The translations under genes and the position numbers were made by a program. A stretch of DNA of 64,000 bases. Origin: Dichotomocladium elegans (lineage: Eukaryota > Mucoromycota > Mucoromycetes > Mucorales > Lichtheimiaceae). Below the pieces are notes generated by a model. That model was not told the origin of the DNA and ran no database searches. It worked only from the letters and a program-made list of their open reading frames with translations. The stretch lies in the NCBI GenBank assembly GCA_025716815.1, contig JAIXMN010000035.1:248001-312000 (forward strand), in the 5' to 3' direction. Below, in pieces: positions 1 to 9,943 of this stretch (the first letter of the stretch is position 1; every line of letters starts with the position of its first letter).

Positions 1-1
1 G

Positions 2-2062
2 GGTGTTGGGGCGGCAGCTGTACCACAGCCATCATCGCCAATTACGGATGAAAATTCATCCGCGGAAACCTTAGCCAGGAAACGTAGCACAACTGATCGA
101 GAATATGAGAATAATCGAAGTATTGGCGTTGACCATAGCGAAGGTGATCAACAACAGCAGCAACAGCAGCAGCAGCAAGAGCGCCAGTTGAAAAAACTCA
201 AGATGGATAACATACCAGATCGGGGGGAGGGTCTCAATGCTTACTGTATGCGGGGTGTAGATGACGCCTTGCAGATCCTGAGCAAGGCTGGCGATTGTAT
301 GCGACACCTTGTAGAGCTTTGGCATTGGGGATCGGTAACTGCGCCGAACACAAACTGGGCCAATGTCTTTGGCGGATGGGAACAAGGTATGCTGACAAGA
401 GACTATCCTTCAAACATTTTATGTTCTCACCGCTACTTACCGCTGAAAGAATTATGCCGTGTGATCGATGCCTACAATCTCCCATTTGACATTTGCAATG
501 CTGTTCTTTTGGTTAGAAGTGATTTGGCGCTGTCGTCGGTAAATGAAAGAGCATGCAGGATGATAACGAGTAATGTTGTTACTTATTGAGATGTGTCGAC
601 TAGCCATCTGTTCCAGGCAATCTTGCAAAAGCGTTAAAGCTATCACAGAGTATCTGTGACCGAATTGAGATCCAGCGACGGCAGGAGAAAAAGGACACGG
701 AAAGCTTGTCCGAATATGACATCCCATTCATGTTTGCCTTTCGGGTTCTGTACAATATCGGGGTCATCTACCTGTTAGTGGGCAGCTTACAAGTACGTGT
801 GTTGTGTACGCATGTGCGGGTGTGAGCGGAGAAATGTGTATTCCTGATCGGTCGAATTATGTGTGCATAGCAATCAACGCTTGAAATTGCGATTATCCTC
901 TCCGTATTCCCTATCCCGATGGGATTAGACGAGAAAGACTTCATTGCGGACGAGATCGATTGCAGGATCGTGGCGACAGTATTCAATGGGCATGAATTCG
1001 GGATGATGCGAGTTACCCAGGAAGGACTTGTGGTGCGTTGCATCAAGCACCTAATCGTGAGTTTGGACAGTGAATCAGAACAACGTCGTGGTATGGCGTC
1101 GATTGACTCGGCGATGAGGTGGGACGAGAAGGCAGGGAATATGATTGTCCTGATGCAGTATGGCTGGCCTTACTGGAGCACACGTACGAATTTCTGGCAC
1201 AAGATCACCCAGCGAATGCGCGAACGACGGGTCTTCAAGAACCGTGAGTTCCTGGAATATGTGTATGGTAAGTGCATATTTCGCGCAATGCAACAGTAGT
1301 AGGTTACTCATATTGTGTGTGATGTCACTGTTTTCCACTATGTTAGTCCCGGAAATCTTGCAGACTATCCAAGCTTTGCATGATTCTGATACGGTAATAC
1401 TTGACATTATTCCGCCTGAATTTGCTATGCGGAGCAGTTATCGGCCATTTGTCGCTTCGGCCACCGGTACACAGTCCGCAACGTCCTCCATCCCATCTTC
1501 GCCGCAGCCTACTACGATGTCGAGCGATCAAACTGTACACCGGAGATCTATCGGTAATGATGCACGGAGTCTGCCATCACTTGGGTCGCTGCCGTTAGGA
1601 GGTGGCGGGCGCGGTATACCGCCACCACCACCGCCAATTTATCAGCCTTCATTTACGAATACGATCCTTCCCAGCATGAATATGTCACCGACTTGGTACT
1701 CAGCATCAAGCCAGAAAAATGCCCATGCCAACTGGATGTCGCCCTCATTCTACTACTCGCGGCCGGCAACTTCTGTTATGTTACCTAAGCGTGAACCGGC
1801 AAAGACCGACGGTAGCGGAGCAAGTGATATGTCTCCCACGGCCACAACCCCTCCTGGAATGCGTGGTAGTAGTTCTGATCAGCGTCCATCCCAATACCAG
1901 CAGTCTGCACTACAGCGCTCCTTTGTACCCAAAGATATTATCACTCGATGTCTCGAATATCGGGTGAGGCGGCACTCGCCTAAAATGACACCCCAGCGTA
2001 TGCGTCATGTTCTTCAAAAATTCCTGAAGAATATGGTTTTAAAAGCTAACGAGGAAGTTTAA
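2..2062 (+). CDS. Spliced protein of unknown function, 5' end outside window
   Basis: Four exons read through in one frame: 2-538, 604-792, 871-1267 and 1347-2062, joined by GT..AG introns of 65, 78 and 79 nt with phases that match. About 612 residues are visible and the frame is still open at the left edge. The N-terminal part has a glutamine run (about residues 51-60) followed by a basic stretch. The middle part (exons 1-3) is a helical, well-packed domain that includes the segment FMFAFRVLYNIGVIYLLVG, reminiscent of a TPR-like helix pair. The C-terminal 250 residues are low-complexity, rich in Ser/Pro, with a Gly run followed by a Pro run (GGGGRGIPPPPPP). It ends in a basic tail after a final TAA. 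I do not recognise the family. The next gene is on the opposite strand. The mix of an ordered core with Gln/Ser/Pro tails would suit a nuclear regulatory protein, but that is only inference. Exon structure is well supported; identity is not. Confidence 0.8.
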
Positions 2063-2258
2063 CACAAAACGATAACACCACGCACACGCATGTATACAAC
2101 TGACTTTGTTTCTCCTGATCACATCATCAACATCATCATTGTACATAATTAGCTGCCTAGTTGGAAAACGGCTTTCCCTCTTCACGATATACATTTAATA
2201 CGACACTGTTTCCCTTTCCCTCTTTTCGTACATTTCATATCCCGCGCTCATGGACAGT

Positions 2259-2414
2259 TCAGGAACGAAATCTACGACAGTAACCGCCTAATGTGAAGAG
2301 CCAGGTCACGTATGCAACAATTACAATGCCAATAACGCCCGTTGCCACTAGAAAGACTGCATTCGTTATGGAGTTCGTGCAATGTGCCCAGCTGGAATAG
2401 GGATCGCTTTCCAT
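2259..2414 (-). CDS. Small single-span membrane ORF, possible 3' exon
   Basis: A 51-residue reading frame starts at an ATG at 2414 and ends with TGA at 2259. Residues about 18-40 form one hydrophobic span (VFLVATGVIGIVIVAYVTWL), followed by a short basic tail (CRRFRS), the pattern of a C-terminal membrane anchor with cytosolic tail. The same frame stays open upstream to about 2588, so this may be the last exon of a longer minus-strand gene. I could not find a convincing upstream exon. No family recognised. The strand is opposite to the gene before it and the same as the gene after it. Confidence 0.3.
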   Translation of the reverse strand: MESDPYSSWAHCTNSITNAVFLVATGVIGIVIVAYVTWLFTLGGYCRRFRS

Positions 2415-3039
2415 TTTAAGGATGCAGCGCGCTACATGAAGACAAATACTGTTTATGCATCTCGTCTGCCACTTTGCCTCTAGTACGGGGTTTATTATCT
2501 CAGTTGTTGTCTTTTCGGTTTTCGCAGTTCCGAGGTTGCAAATAGGATGTTTGCTGTCTTTCCGTTCTAGGGTGGACATTCTAATCAAGGGAATCGTAAC
2601 AGTTTTATTATCTGTGCGCGTAACATGGCTTCGAAAAGTTGAAAAGGTCCGATGCGACCAGACGCAAGTCGACGGGAGGGGGAAGGGGAAAGAATGAACA
2701 CTCGATTATCATATATGATACTAACTGTATCCATAAAAAGATGAATTCGATGCGTATGACGGAATCTGATCCCGACGGCAATCTTCCCATACATCTGTGA
2801 GCGTTGTTCCTTCTGGTTAAGATTCCATACAAGTGACTTGTGCATTTCCGGACGGGGAGGGGAGTGAAAGAGGCGATGGAAGCAACAAGGTTACTAGAGG
2901 ATGAGCAATAGCAGCAGAAGCAAAACCGGTTATGTCGTGAGTCAAACGATCATGGGTTCCACGCGGGAATCGGTCGTTCGGTGGACGATTGCTGCCAACA
3001 GTCTTTCCTCTCCTCCGGCCACCTACCCAATTAGCCTCT

Positions 3040-3795
3040 TTACGGTGCTTCTGTTACTGCTTGCTTTCCAGATTGCGTTGTTTCTGCTGCGGCTGTTGCC
3101 TGCTGCGGCGATGCGAGTGATAGCCATGTGGACAACGTGATATCCGTTTGGGTACCCCTGCGGCCCAAACTTGCCAATACCGGTTGGAGGTACTGGGCAA
3201 GTCTTCGTTTTTCCACTGGCGTTAATAAGCCTTCCAAGTCGTTTACACGTGCAGAGATTGTTTCTTCTTTGTAACCTGTTTTTATCCATCAAGATAAGAA
3301 TCCAGCGTAAGTGACATTTTGAGCTATTGCCACGCGTGTGTAGTATCCTCTCCCCTCTCTTCTTTCTCTCTCTCTCTGTGTATGTGTGTGTATTTTACTT
3401 TGCTCATCCCGGCGTAGTTCTTGGATAAACCACTTTTTGTATCCCCACATTGTTTCAGTAGTCGACAAGACAGCTGATGCCATCAACTCCTTGTGCGTGT
3501 ATTCGCGTCTCGGCAGCTTGTCTGGCTTGCCGTCAGGCTCTAGAGATTCCGAGGCGGCGCGTTTAACGCCCCTGGGTCGGGTTGGTGTCGTTTCGGTTGG
3601 AAGGGTTGGTGGCGTTTCTAGTGTCACTTGTTGTGGTTGAGCTGGAACGGAATGAATTACTGGCGGTTTGGGACGCGCGGGAGGTGAGGGTGTGGATTCG
3701 GCAGGATCTGTCCAGAATGAGTCTCGTAATCGCTCATATGTCTCGAGTAATTCTGAGCGAGGAACGTCGAATATATTTTCGCACAACGGTTTGAT
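3040..3795 (-). CDS. Proline-rich protein with helical ends, first exon unresolved
   Basis: Two exons are well supported on the minus strand: 3795-3399 and 3275-3040, joined by a 123-nt intron (gtaaaa..acag, phase 1). Spliced, they give about 210 residues. An N-terminal amphipathic helix (SELLETYERLRDSFW) is followed by a Pro/Thr-rich linker with a basic patch (about residues 35-95), a helix with MWGYKKWFIQELRR, and a C-terminal helical segment (ARVNDLEGLLTPVEKRRLAQ). The intron acceptor at 3276 is needed because the unspliced frame hits TGA. A TAG directly upstream of 3795 inside an acceptor-like sequence shows that at least one more 5' exon exists; I could not place it. Family not recognised. 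Helix-linker-helix proteins of this size are common subunits of chromatin or transcription complexes, but no signature supports that here. Confidence 0.65.
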
Positions 3796-3916
3796 CTACA
3801 ATAGCACGTTAAGGGCGGGTTTAGGCTTTCGGCTAATGGATGCGTCTTTTCTTCTTTTCCTCTTCCCCCCATTTCTCTGTTATGCGCGTGAGTCCCATAA
3901 AGGACATCCATGGCTG

Positions 3917-4313
3917 ATGCAGACGGTAAGCGTCTTCTTCGATCGTAACTCTAAACCTGCCCCCCTCCGCTCGAGCGTGTTTTCTCCTTTCAGCATGCAT
4001 ACCTCTTGCACATTGCTAGGCTTGATCTGCAAGGCGCGGGCGAGCTAGATATGGTATACATTGTGAGTGTGAAGCCGTTTTCTTTCCCAACCGTCGCAAG
4101 AGAGATATGGCGTTGCCACAACGCGCATAATTTGTTCAGGAGGCGGTGGAGCAGGGGATGTCAAGGAAAAGGAGGAGAACGGCGATCTTACATCAAGTAA
4201 TGACAGAGTGGGTAGCATTTCTTTTATGGGAAGAAAAAATGAGAATGGGCGGTATCAGGAAGAAATGCAGCCGAATTATCCGTGACCTTTTTTATTATTA
4301 TTATTTTGGATGA
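3917..4313 (+). CDS. Possible small three-exon gene, unknown
   Basis: A reading frame can be assembled from 3917-3925, 3994-4062 and 4140-4313 with GT..AG introns (gtaagc..cag, gtgagt..cag) and agreeing phases, ending in TGA. It would encode 83 residues with a tidy middle exon (HAYLLHIARLDLQGAGELDM) and a basic third exon (SRKRRRTAILHQ). The 9-nt first exon is weak. An alternative ATG at 3910 in a good context does not splice into the same frame. The product is not recognised and the 3' end runs into a TTA repeat, so the true last exon may be shorter. This region lies opposite the unresolved 5' end of the minus-strand gene at 3040-3795. Confidence 0.25.
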
Positions 4314-4624
4314 ATACAAACGTTATCTACAGAGTGGCTAGCAGCAGCGAGAAACCAGAACGCAGGGGGTGGGAGAGAGTGTCATCCTTGGGGAGGGGGG
4401 GGAGGCGCGGTAAGGCGATGCGAGAAGGAAGCGAGCATGCGCGTGCGCACACACTTGGTGAAGGAAAGAGAGGGGCCGAAGGGGTGGGAATGTGTCGTGG
4501 TAGATGGAGAGCGAGAGATAAAAGGACATGGCCCAACCCACCGCCCTTGTAGTCCCTCTTCCTCCCCTTGGATTTGTTTTCCTACTTTACGCACTATTTC
4601 CATTGTAAGCAATAATCACCAAGG

Positions 4625-4859
4625 ATGAATGCACCCACCCACCGCCCTGTACCTGCTACCACGCCCGTTTCCGCAATGGACCACCCGCGACGGATGATTA
4701 TCAAGAGCAAGGTCGTCGTCATCGGTCGGCTGTCGCGCCACCTCGCCGTCCTTCGTGCTAACGAGGATGCTGTCAACGAAATCAAGCAGACGTCGACCAC
4801 TGGAAAACTGCCTGTCGGTGCGCTTACCTATGCTGTCCACCATCAGCAAAATCTTCAAG
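4625..4859 (+). pseudogene. Orphan calcineurin A calmodulin-binding tail exon
   Basis: The open frame 4625-4859 ends at a good donor (gtatga) in phase 1. It encodes a Thr/Pro-rich lead-in and then a segment that aligns along its length with the calmodulin-binding helix of the calcineurin catalytic subunit: K-x-K-V-x-x-I-G-R-L-S-R-x-x-x-V-L-R-x-x-E, followed by the conserved TTGKLPVGAL (TPTGxLPxGxL in the family). In a real calcineurin A this lies after the phosphatase domain and the subunit-B helix and before the autoinhibitory segment. None of those parts can be found upstream back to 4320 or downstream to 5150. TAA lies in frame just before the ATG, after an acceptor-like caccaag. I read it as a stranded exon from a rearranged or duplicated calcineurin gene. 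A short independent gene is less likely. Confidence 0.55.
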
Positions 4860-5165
4860 GTATGAAATGTTTATAATTGCCTCAGCGAAAGGAGACGTAC
4901 CTGTTTTCCTAAGGGTTTTGGGGCCCTTGGCTTTTCCTGGGCCGATATTCTTCTTCTTCTTCTCATCCTCTTGCGCTTTCCATAGTGTCGACCTAGAGGA
5001 ACAAATAAAAGACATTCTTAATACGACTGTATTTGTTACAGCATCGTCCATGCGGTGCTCCTCAATTTTTTTTTTTTTCAAAGTCCCACATCTCCTAACA
5101 TACAAATATCTACTTTTGCTCTTTATTTCTCGCATTTATGGACCTGGTTGAAAATGTTTGGGAAA

Positions 5166-5739
5166 ACACTCACCCCGAGGTTTTCACAGGCTTCGGTAAT
5201 CTTTGGCTTCAATCGTTCACTTTGAGCGCATAACCCGATCTTTGACCACTTTCAAAACTTGCTCCATAGGATCCAGGACGCTTGTGTCCCCTGACGAGAA
5301 TATATACTTGGCGATATCCCTGTTTGGATGAACTGGAGCATCATCCATAATCAAATTGTGCTCTTTTTTTTTTTTATCGCTGGGAATTTGTCGATTTCAT
5401 ATCCATGGTAGCAGGCAAAAGTGACCAGGCCACAAGGCCTTTGTTGCTAGAAATGCCACTGACCTTGCTTTTCTTCGATAGGTTATGTTTGGGGGAACTA
5501 TGCTGATGGTAATGGCCCCTAGGAGCTGAGATCGCTCCCAATATCGTGGTCACTTTGGTCCTAGTCGTGGTGGTTTTGGGAGATTCTTTTTCCACCCATT
5601 TTTTGGAATGCATACTCATCGCATGGATTGTAGGTGGTAGGATAATTGACATTGTTCTTTGAGATGCTTTGGCTTTTTTTTTTTTTTTTTGCGGGAGCTT
5701 TGGTATACACCGTTTTCCAAAAAAGTCGTGTTTGCCCAA
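5166..5739 (-). pseudogene. IS630/Tc1-type DDE_3 transposase relic
   Basis: Translated on the minus strand, pieces in different frames match the catalytic core of fungal IS630-like transposases in the right order. These are a degenerate first-aspartate region (CDEYAFQKMGGKR, family DESGF..), a strand resembling TILGAISA, the second-aspartate motif MDDAPVHPNRDIAKYI, and a C-terminal KVVKDRVMRSK..RLKPKITEAC helix. Frames change at least three times and poly-A tracts of 9-16 bases interrupt it, so it cannot code. It faces a second fragment of the same family on the other strand 60 bp away. Not a host gene; old and immobile. Confidence 0.6.
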
Positions 5740-5796
5740 AAATCTTTATGCATGGTGACAAAGCAGAAAGATGTCGCACAAAAAAAAAGCTGCATC

Positions 5797-5960
5797 TCTA
5801 ATAAACACATCAAGTCGCGAGGATATCGATGCGCCTATCTTCCATCCTATTGAACAGTTTTGGGTCGGTTGTGAAGAGCAAAGTAAAGCGGAATAGGTTC
5901 CTGGAAAGCGAGGCGCTGATGACCCGAATCAGTAACATGGAAGAGTTTTCTCATTCTTAC
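5797..5960 (+). pseudogene. IS630/Tc1-type transposase C-terminal fragment
   Basis: The plus strand reads HIKSRGYRCAYLPSY, breaks, continues as PIEQFW in another frame and then as SVVKSKVKRNRFLESEALM in the third. Together this is the third-aspartate/glutamate block (YLPPYSPxLNPIEQFWS..K) and the following helix of an IS630-type transposase. The motif core between LPSY and PIEQ is deleted, and two frameshifts follow within 40 bases. It lies in opposite orientation to the relic at 5166-5739, from which it is separated by about 60 bp. This implies an inversion or two independent fragments of one family. Confidence 0.6.
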
Positions 5961-6807
5961 AGGTGTCTCGTTCATTATCGTAATGGGGGGAAATTATGAC
6001 TGGACTTATGATAATTCTACAGAGATCATCATGGTACATCTACGGATATGAATACGCTGAGAAAAGGAGGGAAAAGAGTGGATATGACCAAATATCGGAC
6101 CCCAGATTTCTTTGGATATGTTGAAAGGACTGTTGAGATAAAGAGCATTCTCCTATAGGCAATCATGCACTGTCAGGTTGGGCCCTGGATAAATGAAGGA
6201 CATATAGAGCTAAGAGACCAACATATTGTCATATTGTATGAGGTATAGAAGGAGCCATTAGCGAAACGGATGATAAAGAGCTTTATCGTGCTGTGGATTC
6301 TTTGTGGAGTGCAAGTTATCATTGATAATAAGTGTATAATTACACACATGCTCGTTGATATGAGACACCAAGTTTGATGCAGTAGTGTTTTAATACGCAG
6401 CGCGTGGCGCACAACAACACCGACTCTCTTGTTGCCTGATAATCAAACAATGTCACTTTGTCTGTCACATGCTGATAAAGTGGCTTCTCCTTGATGTTAT
6501 GGTTTGGCAGCTGAGTCATCGCCTGTGTGTGCCTTGATCATCAAGGCGACAATATGGAAAAACCAAGCGGCTTGTTTAAACTTGTCTGCAACACAGAATG
6601 GTCTGATAAACAAGAATCATCGCAATGGATGGCTGATTTCTCATAAATAGGAGAGGTTCTGAGCGAACTATTTCCTTTTTATCAAATCCTTCCTTGACCT
6701 CTCTTCCATGGGTTGTATCCGGTATGAATCTTTATAACGACTTGCTTATTACTCGAATCTACCTTCTGTTCATTTGTAGATTGACCCATTGTACCTGCAT
6801 TTGACAG

Positions 6808-7245
6808 GTCATGGACGAGAGGTCAAAACGGATATCGCATCGTTCGGCGGGGCGGCATTTTGGTCGCCTTTGGGCAGGTGGCCATCAACGCGCTACCGTT
6901 TTGCATCTTGTGTTGCCTGTGCATGTTGTTGTCGTTGTGTCGGCGTTGTTACCAACCCAGGAACTCTCTTTTCTTTTGCCGTTGTCTTTGTTTTTCCCAG
7001 GGCGCTCATCCGATGTAAAATTGTCGCTGTCCGGCTTTTTGCCGGCTTCGTGCCCGCCATTGTGGCCTCGCCCCACCCCAAAGTATGTCCCTGTTGTTGT
7101 TTCTGGCGTTCGCCCTATGTTTTTGTCTCTGCGGTTGCGTTACCGCTGCTTCTGGCGCACCACCCATTTTCCGCCATGGTTATCGCCATGTGCACACCTG
7201 GATACGCCTGGTGTGAGCCGGGCTGGCAAGTCGAAATGTAAAGCG
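6808..7245 (+). repeat. Pyrimidine-rich interspersed repeat, copy A
   Basis: About 430 bp that starts at GTCATGGACGAGAGGTCAAA and ends near CCATGTGCACACCTGGATAC plus GGCAAGTCGAAATG. The same start, body composition (C/T and GTTGT-rich) and end recur on the minus strand at 24147-24563. In the open frames of both copies the ends read ERS(K/N)R..GRLWA / GCLWA and PWLSPCAHLDT, so the two copies are homologous along their length. No transposase, terminal repeat or tRNA-like head was seen. The frame stays open for 150-160 codons in two phases, which follows from the composition and is not taken as coding evidence. Confidence 0.55.
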
Positions 7246-9361
7246 GGTGGGCCGACGTTGTCCGTTGACGAACAAAATCTTTTTACCTGTTGATGCGACA
7301 GTTTCATATAGTATTTTGAACGACATGATTTTATCTTGTATGTCAGATTGAATGGAAGCTTACGTTCGTTGGCTGAACTTGAATCTACCAGAACGAAACC
7401 GTCCTCAGCAACAAACTCACCAAGCTATGTTTCTTTTAGCGTAGGCTTTGTCTCCCTTCTTTTGCTTCTCTCGAATATATCGCATCAGGTTCATCCTCAT
7501 ATATCTTTTTTTTTTTGCCGAGCGCTGTCAAATACGGATATGGTACGTACTTTAGCTGCCGGAGCGCGTCCGCCGCTGTTGAGCACTTTAGGGTTTTATA
7601 TTCAAGGAATGTTGAACTATCCGGATCTGTGTACGTCCTGCTGCGTCGTTGGAGTTTTGTTCTTCCTTTGTCCAATACGCTGTCATTACTAGTGATTGTT
7701 GATTTCTTACACCCGGAATCTGTGCATAATAACTCCTTTGTTAGAAGGCCCTCTGGCAGGAACATCTCATACCTTGCATTTATATATCCCCGCGTTCAAG
7801 TTCCTTGAATTTTAAGACATCAGGTTTGAAGAGTCAGTCAGACTTTGAAGGATATATGTATTCCGCCTCATCTGTGTATGATAAGCTCCATAGGGTCTAC
7901 TGTAGGCCAACCCTCATCGATGGTGTTGTCTTGCTGTTTTCATAAAGAAAGCTTTGCAAAATTCATTAAAACGCCATGATAAAAATAATACAACTAGAAC
8001 CTACCCTTGTGCAAGACCCTTGGCATTTATGCTACATGCATTTTCTGTGACATTGACATAGAAAAGAGGCGGTACTTGGGTTCACCAAGCGTTTTTGAAG
8101 AGAAAACGCGATCTGCGATGCCTGGAAAAAGTGCAACCTTATTACGGTGTCGGGGACCTCTATTATATTTTTCGCAGAGTGCGCCTTGAAAACCCCTCCC
8201 CCTTCCCTGAGGAAGCACTGTACATGGTTGCCCAGTTTGTCCTGAATTGATAAGCAAAAAGGACAGGTGCACTGAGCATTACGTCGGTTTTCGTCAAGGA
8301 GAAAATGGGTGAATAGGCAGGTACTGTACAAGCGTATCAACCGCTTCGATTTTACCAATCTACTTGTAATGCCGAGGACCCATATCTCTCAATGTGTGTC
8401 CAAGGAAGAAGACCCCCCCAACATCTTAGCAAAAGCTGACATCTCAAGAGTATCATTACTGTACCTACATGCCTAAATTGTTTTGCACTTCACCTTTGCT
8501 ACAAACCAAGTGTAAAACTCTCGCTTATCATTCGAGTGAATTGGATAGCGTCGCTGGTTGCATAGCTTCATTTTTTTCCGGAGCTATGCATTACAGGACG
8601 ATAATCTCATTCTGGAGGTTATGATAACATCAAGCCTCAGGATTACATCTGCTTTGAAAAACAACTGGCAGCAAAATTGTGAACCGTTTGTTGAATGTCT
8701 GGTATGGATTAACCGTCGTGAAGTCGCAACGATGAGTGTCGTGGATGTAAGCGTTCTGAAGCAAAAGTAAAACGGATATCGCATGTTCTACATATTTCTG
8801 TTGACCTGAGATCACCGCAGCAAACAACTGCGTACAGCAGGGGGCGGGGCGGGATGTGAGCAGTGCAAGGAGTGCTTTGAACAGTGTTGTATGGTGAGTG
8901 AACCTGACTAGAATTCCGTCTATTCATCAATCTGACACAAAAGGTGTATGGCTGTGAGCAAAAGCCAGTCAGATCAACATCATCTCGACAATCTCGATTT
9001 GGATAGAATAGAACATTATGTAACAAAGTGTTTACTCGTTCTTGTTTCGAGATGCTCAACCATGCTGTACTAAGGATGTGCATATGCATAAGAAAAGGGC
9101 GGATCGGTCCAGCAAGTTCGGTTACAGAGATTGGAAAGTGTAAAAAGGATCAAGTAAATAAGTACTACTTACAAAAGACGGAGGTGTGTGGCGCTCAGTG
9201 AGGAAGAATTATGAAACGCTGCAGACACGAGTGTGTATCTTATAACAGAGGGATTGAAAACAACACCGCGGGTAGGAGAGGAGGGGATGGTTTGTCAAAT
9301 TCCGCCTAACAAGCGTTGCCAAAGAAATGAAGAATTATAAAACAAGAAAAAAATAGAAAAC
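7246..9361. other. Gene-poor stretch upstream of the EAF1 3' end
   Basis: I see no supportable gene here. A minus-strand open frame of 109 codons (7436-7765) with several charged stretches (KLQRRSRTY, GKKKKIYEDEP) lies just downstream of a TATATAA at about 7785. It has no recognisable domain and is left as unexplained. Short frames between 8000 and 9090 overlap one another on both strands and look like chance. The last 60 bases before 9362 would be the 3' untranslated region of the next gene. Confidence 0.4.
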
Positions 9362-9403
9362 TTATACATGGCCATGAGGGCTTCTTTGTATGACTGGTGA
9401 GCT

Positions 9404-9434
<31 letters not shown>

Positions 9435-9912
9435 ATCTGCTGTTGCTGTTGTTGATGTTGATGTTGCGCTGCTGCCAGCTGAGCCGCAGCCGCCGCTTGA
9501 CGGACTGCATTGCTCTGTTGCAATTGTTGATAATATTGTTGTTGCTGAACAGAAAGCGGATTGCTTTGCATCTGTTGCTGCTGCAGATGTAATAGCTGGG
9601 CTGCTTGAAGTCGTTCCATCATTGCCCGCTGCTGCTGTGCTGCCATCAGAACCGACATATTGTTGGTGGGGATATTATTCGGACTGCCATTTGTCGCTGA
9701 CCCTGTCGATGCTGCCGCTGCCATAATATGCTGGGGCGTATGACCCATACCTGGACTGACTCCCATTGGCATTGATGCACTTGTCAGCGCATTTGTCTGG
9801 TGAAGCCCACTATTGCTTACTACTGCTTGATGTGCTGCAGCTGCTTGTGCTGCCGCTACTGCCGCTGCTGCCGCTTGTTGCTGCTGCTGCTGTTGCTGTT
9901 GCTGTTGCTGTC

Positions 9913-9943
<31 letters not shown>

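Noticed and set aside
2901..3140. 79-codon plus-strand frame with a strong hydrophobic segment
   Set aside because: Its hydrophobic half is antisense to the last exon of the spliced minus-strand gene at 3040-3795, which has better support.
4310..4612. Overlapping frames on both strands rich in Arg/Gly/Pro
   Set aside because: Purine-rich low-complexity DNA (GGGGAGG, GAGAG runs) opens several frames at once; no motif or intron support.
6789..7293. Two overlapping plus-strand frames of 150-160 codons that look like membrane proteins
   Set aside because: Both phases are open because the DNA is pyrimidine-rich; the same region is a diverged interspersed repeat in other copies, with no conserved reading frame across copies.
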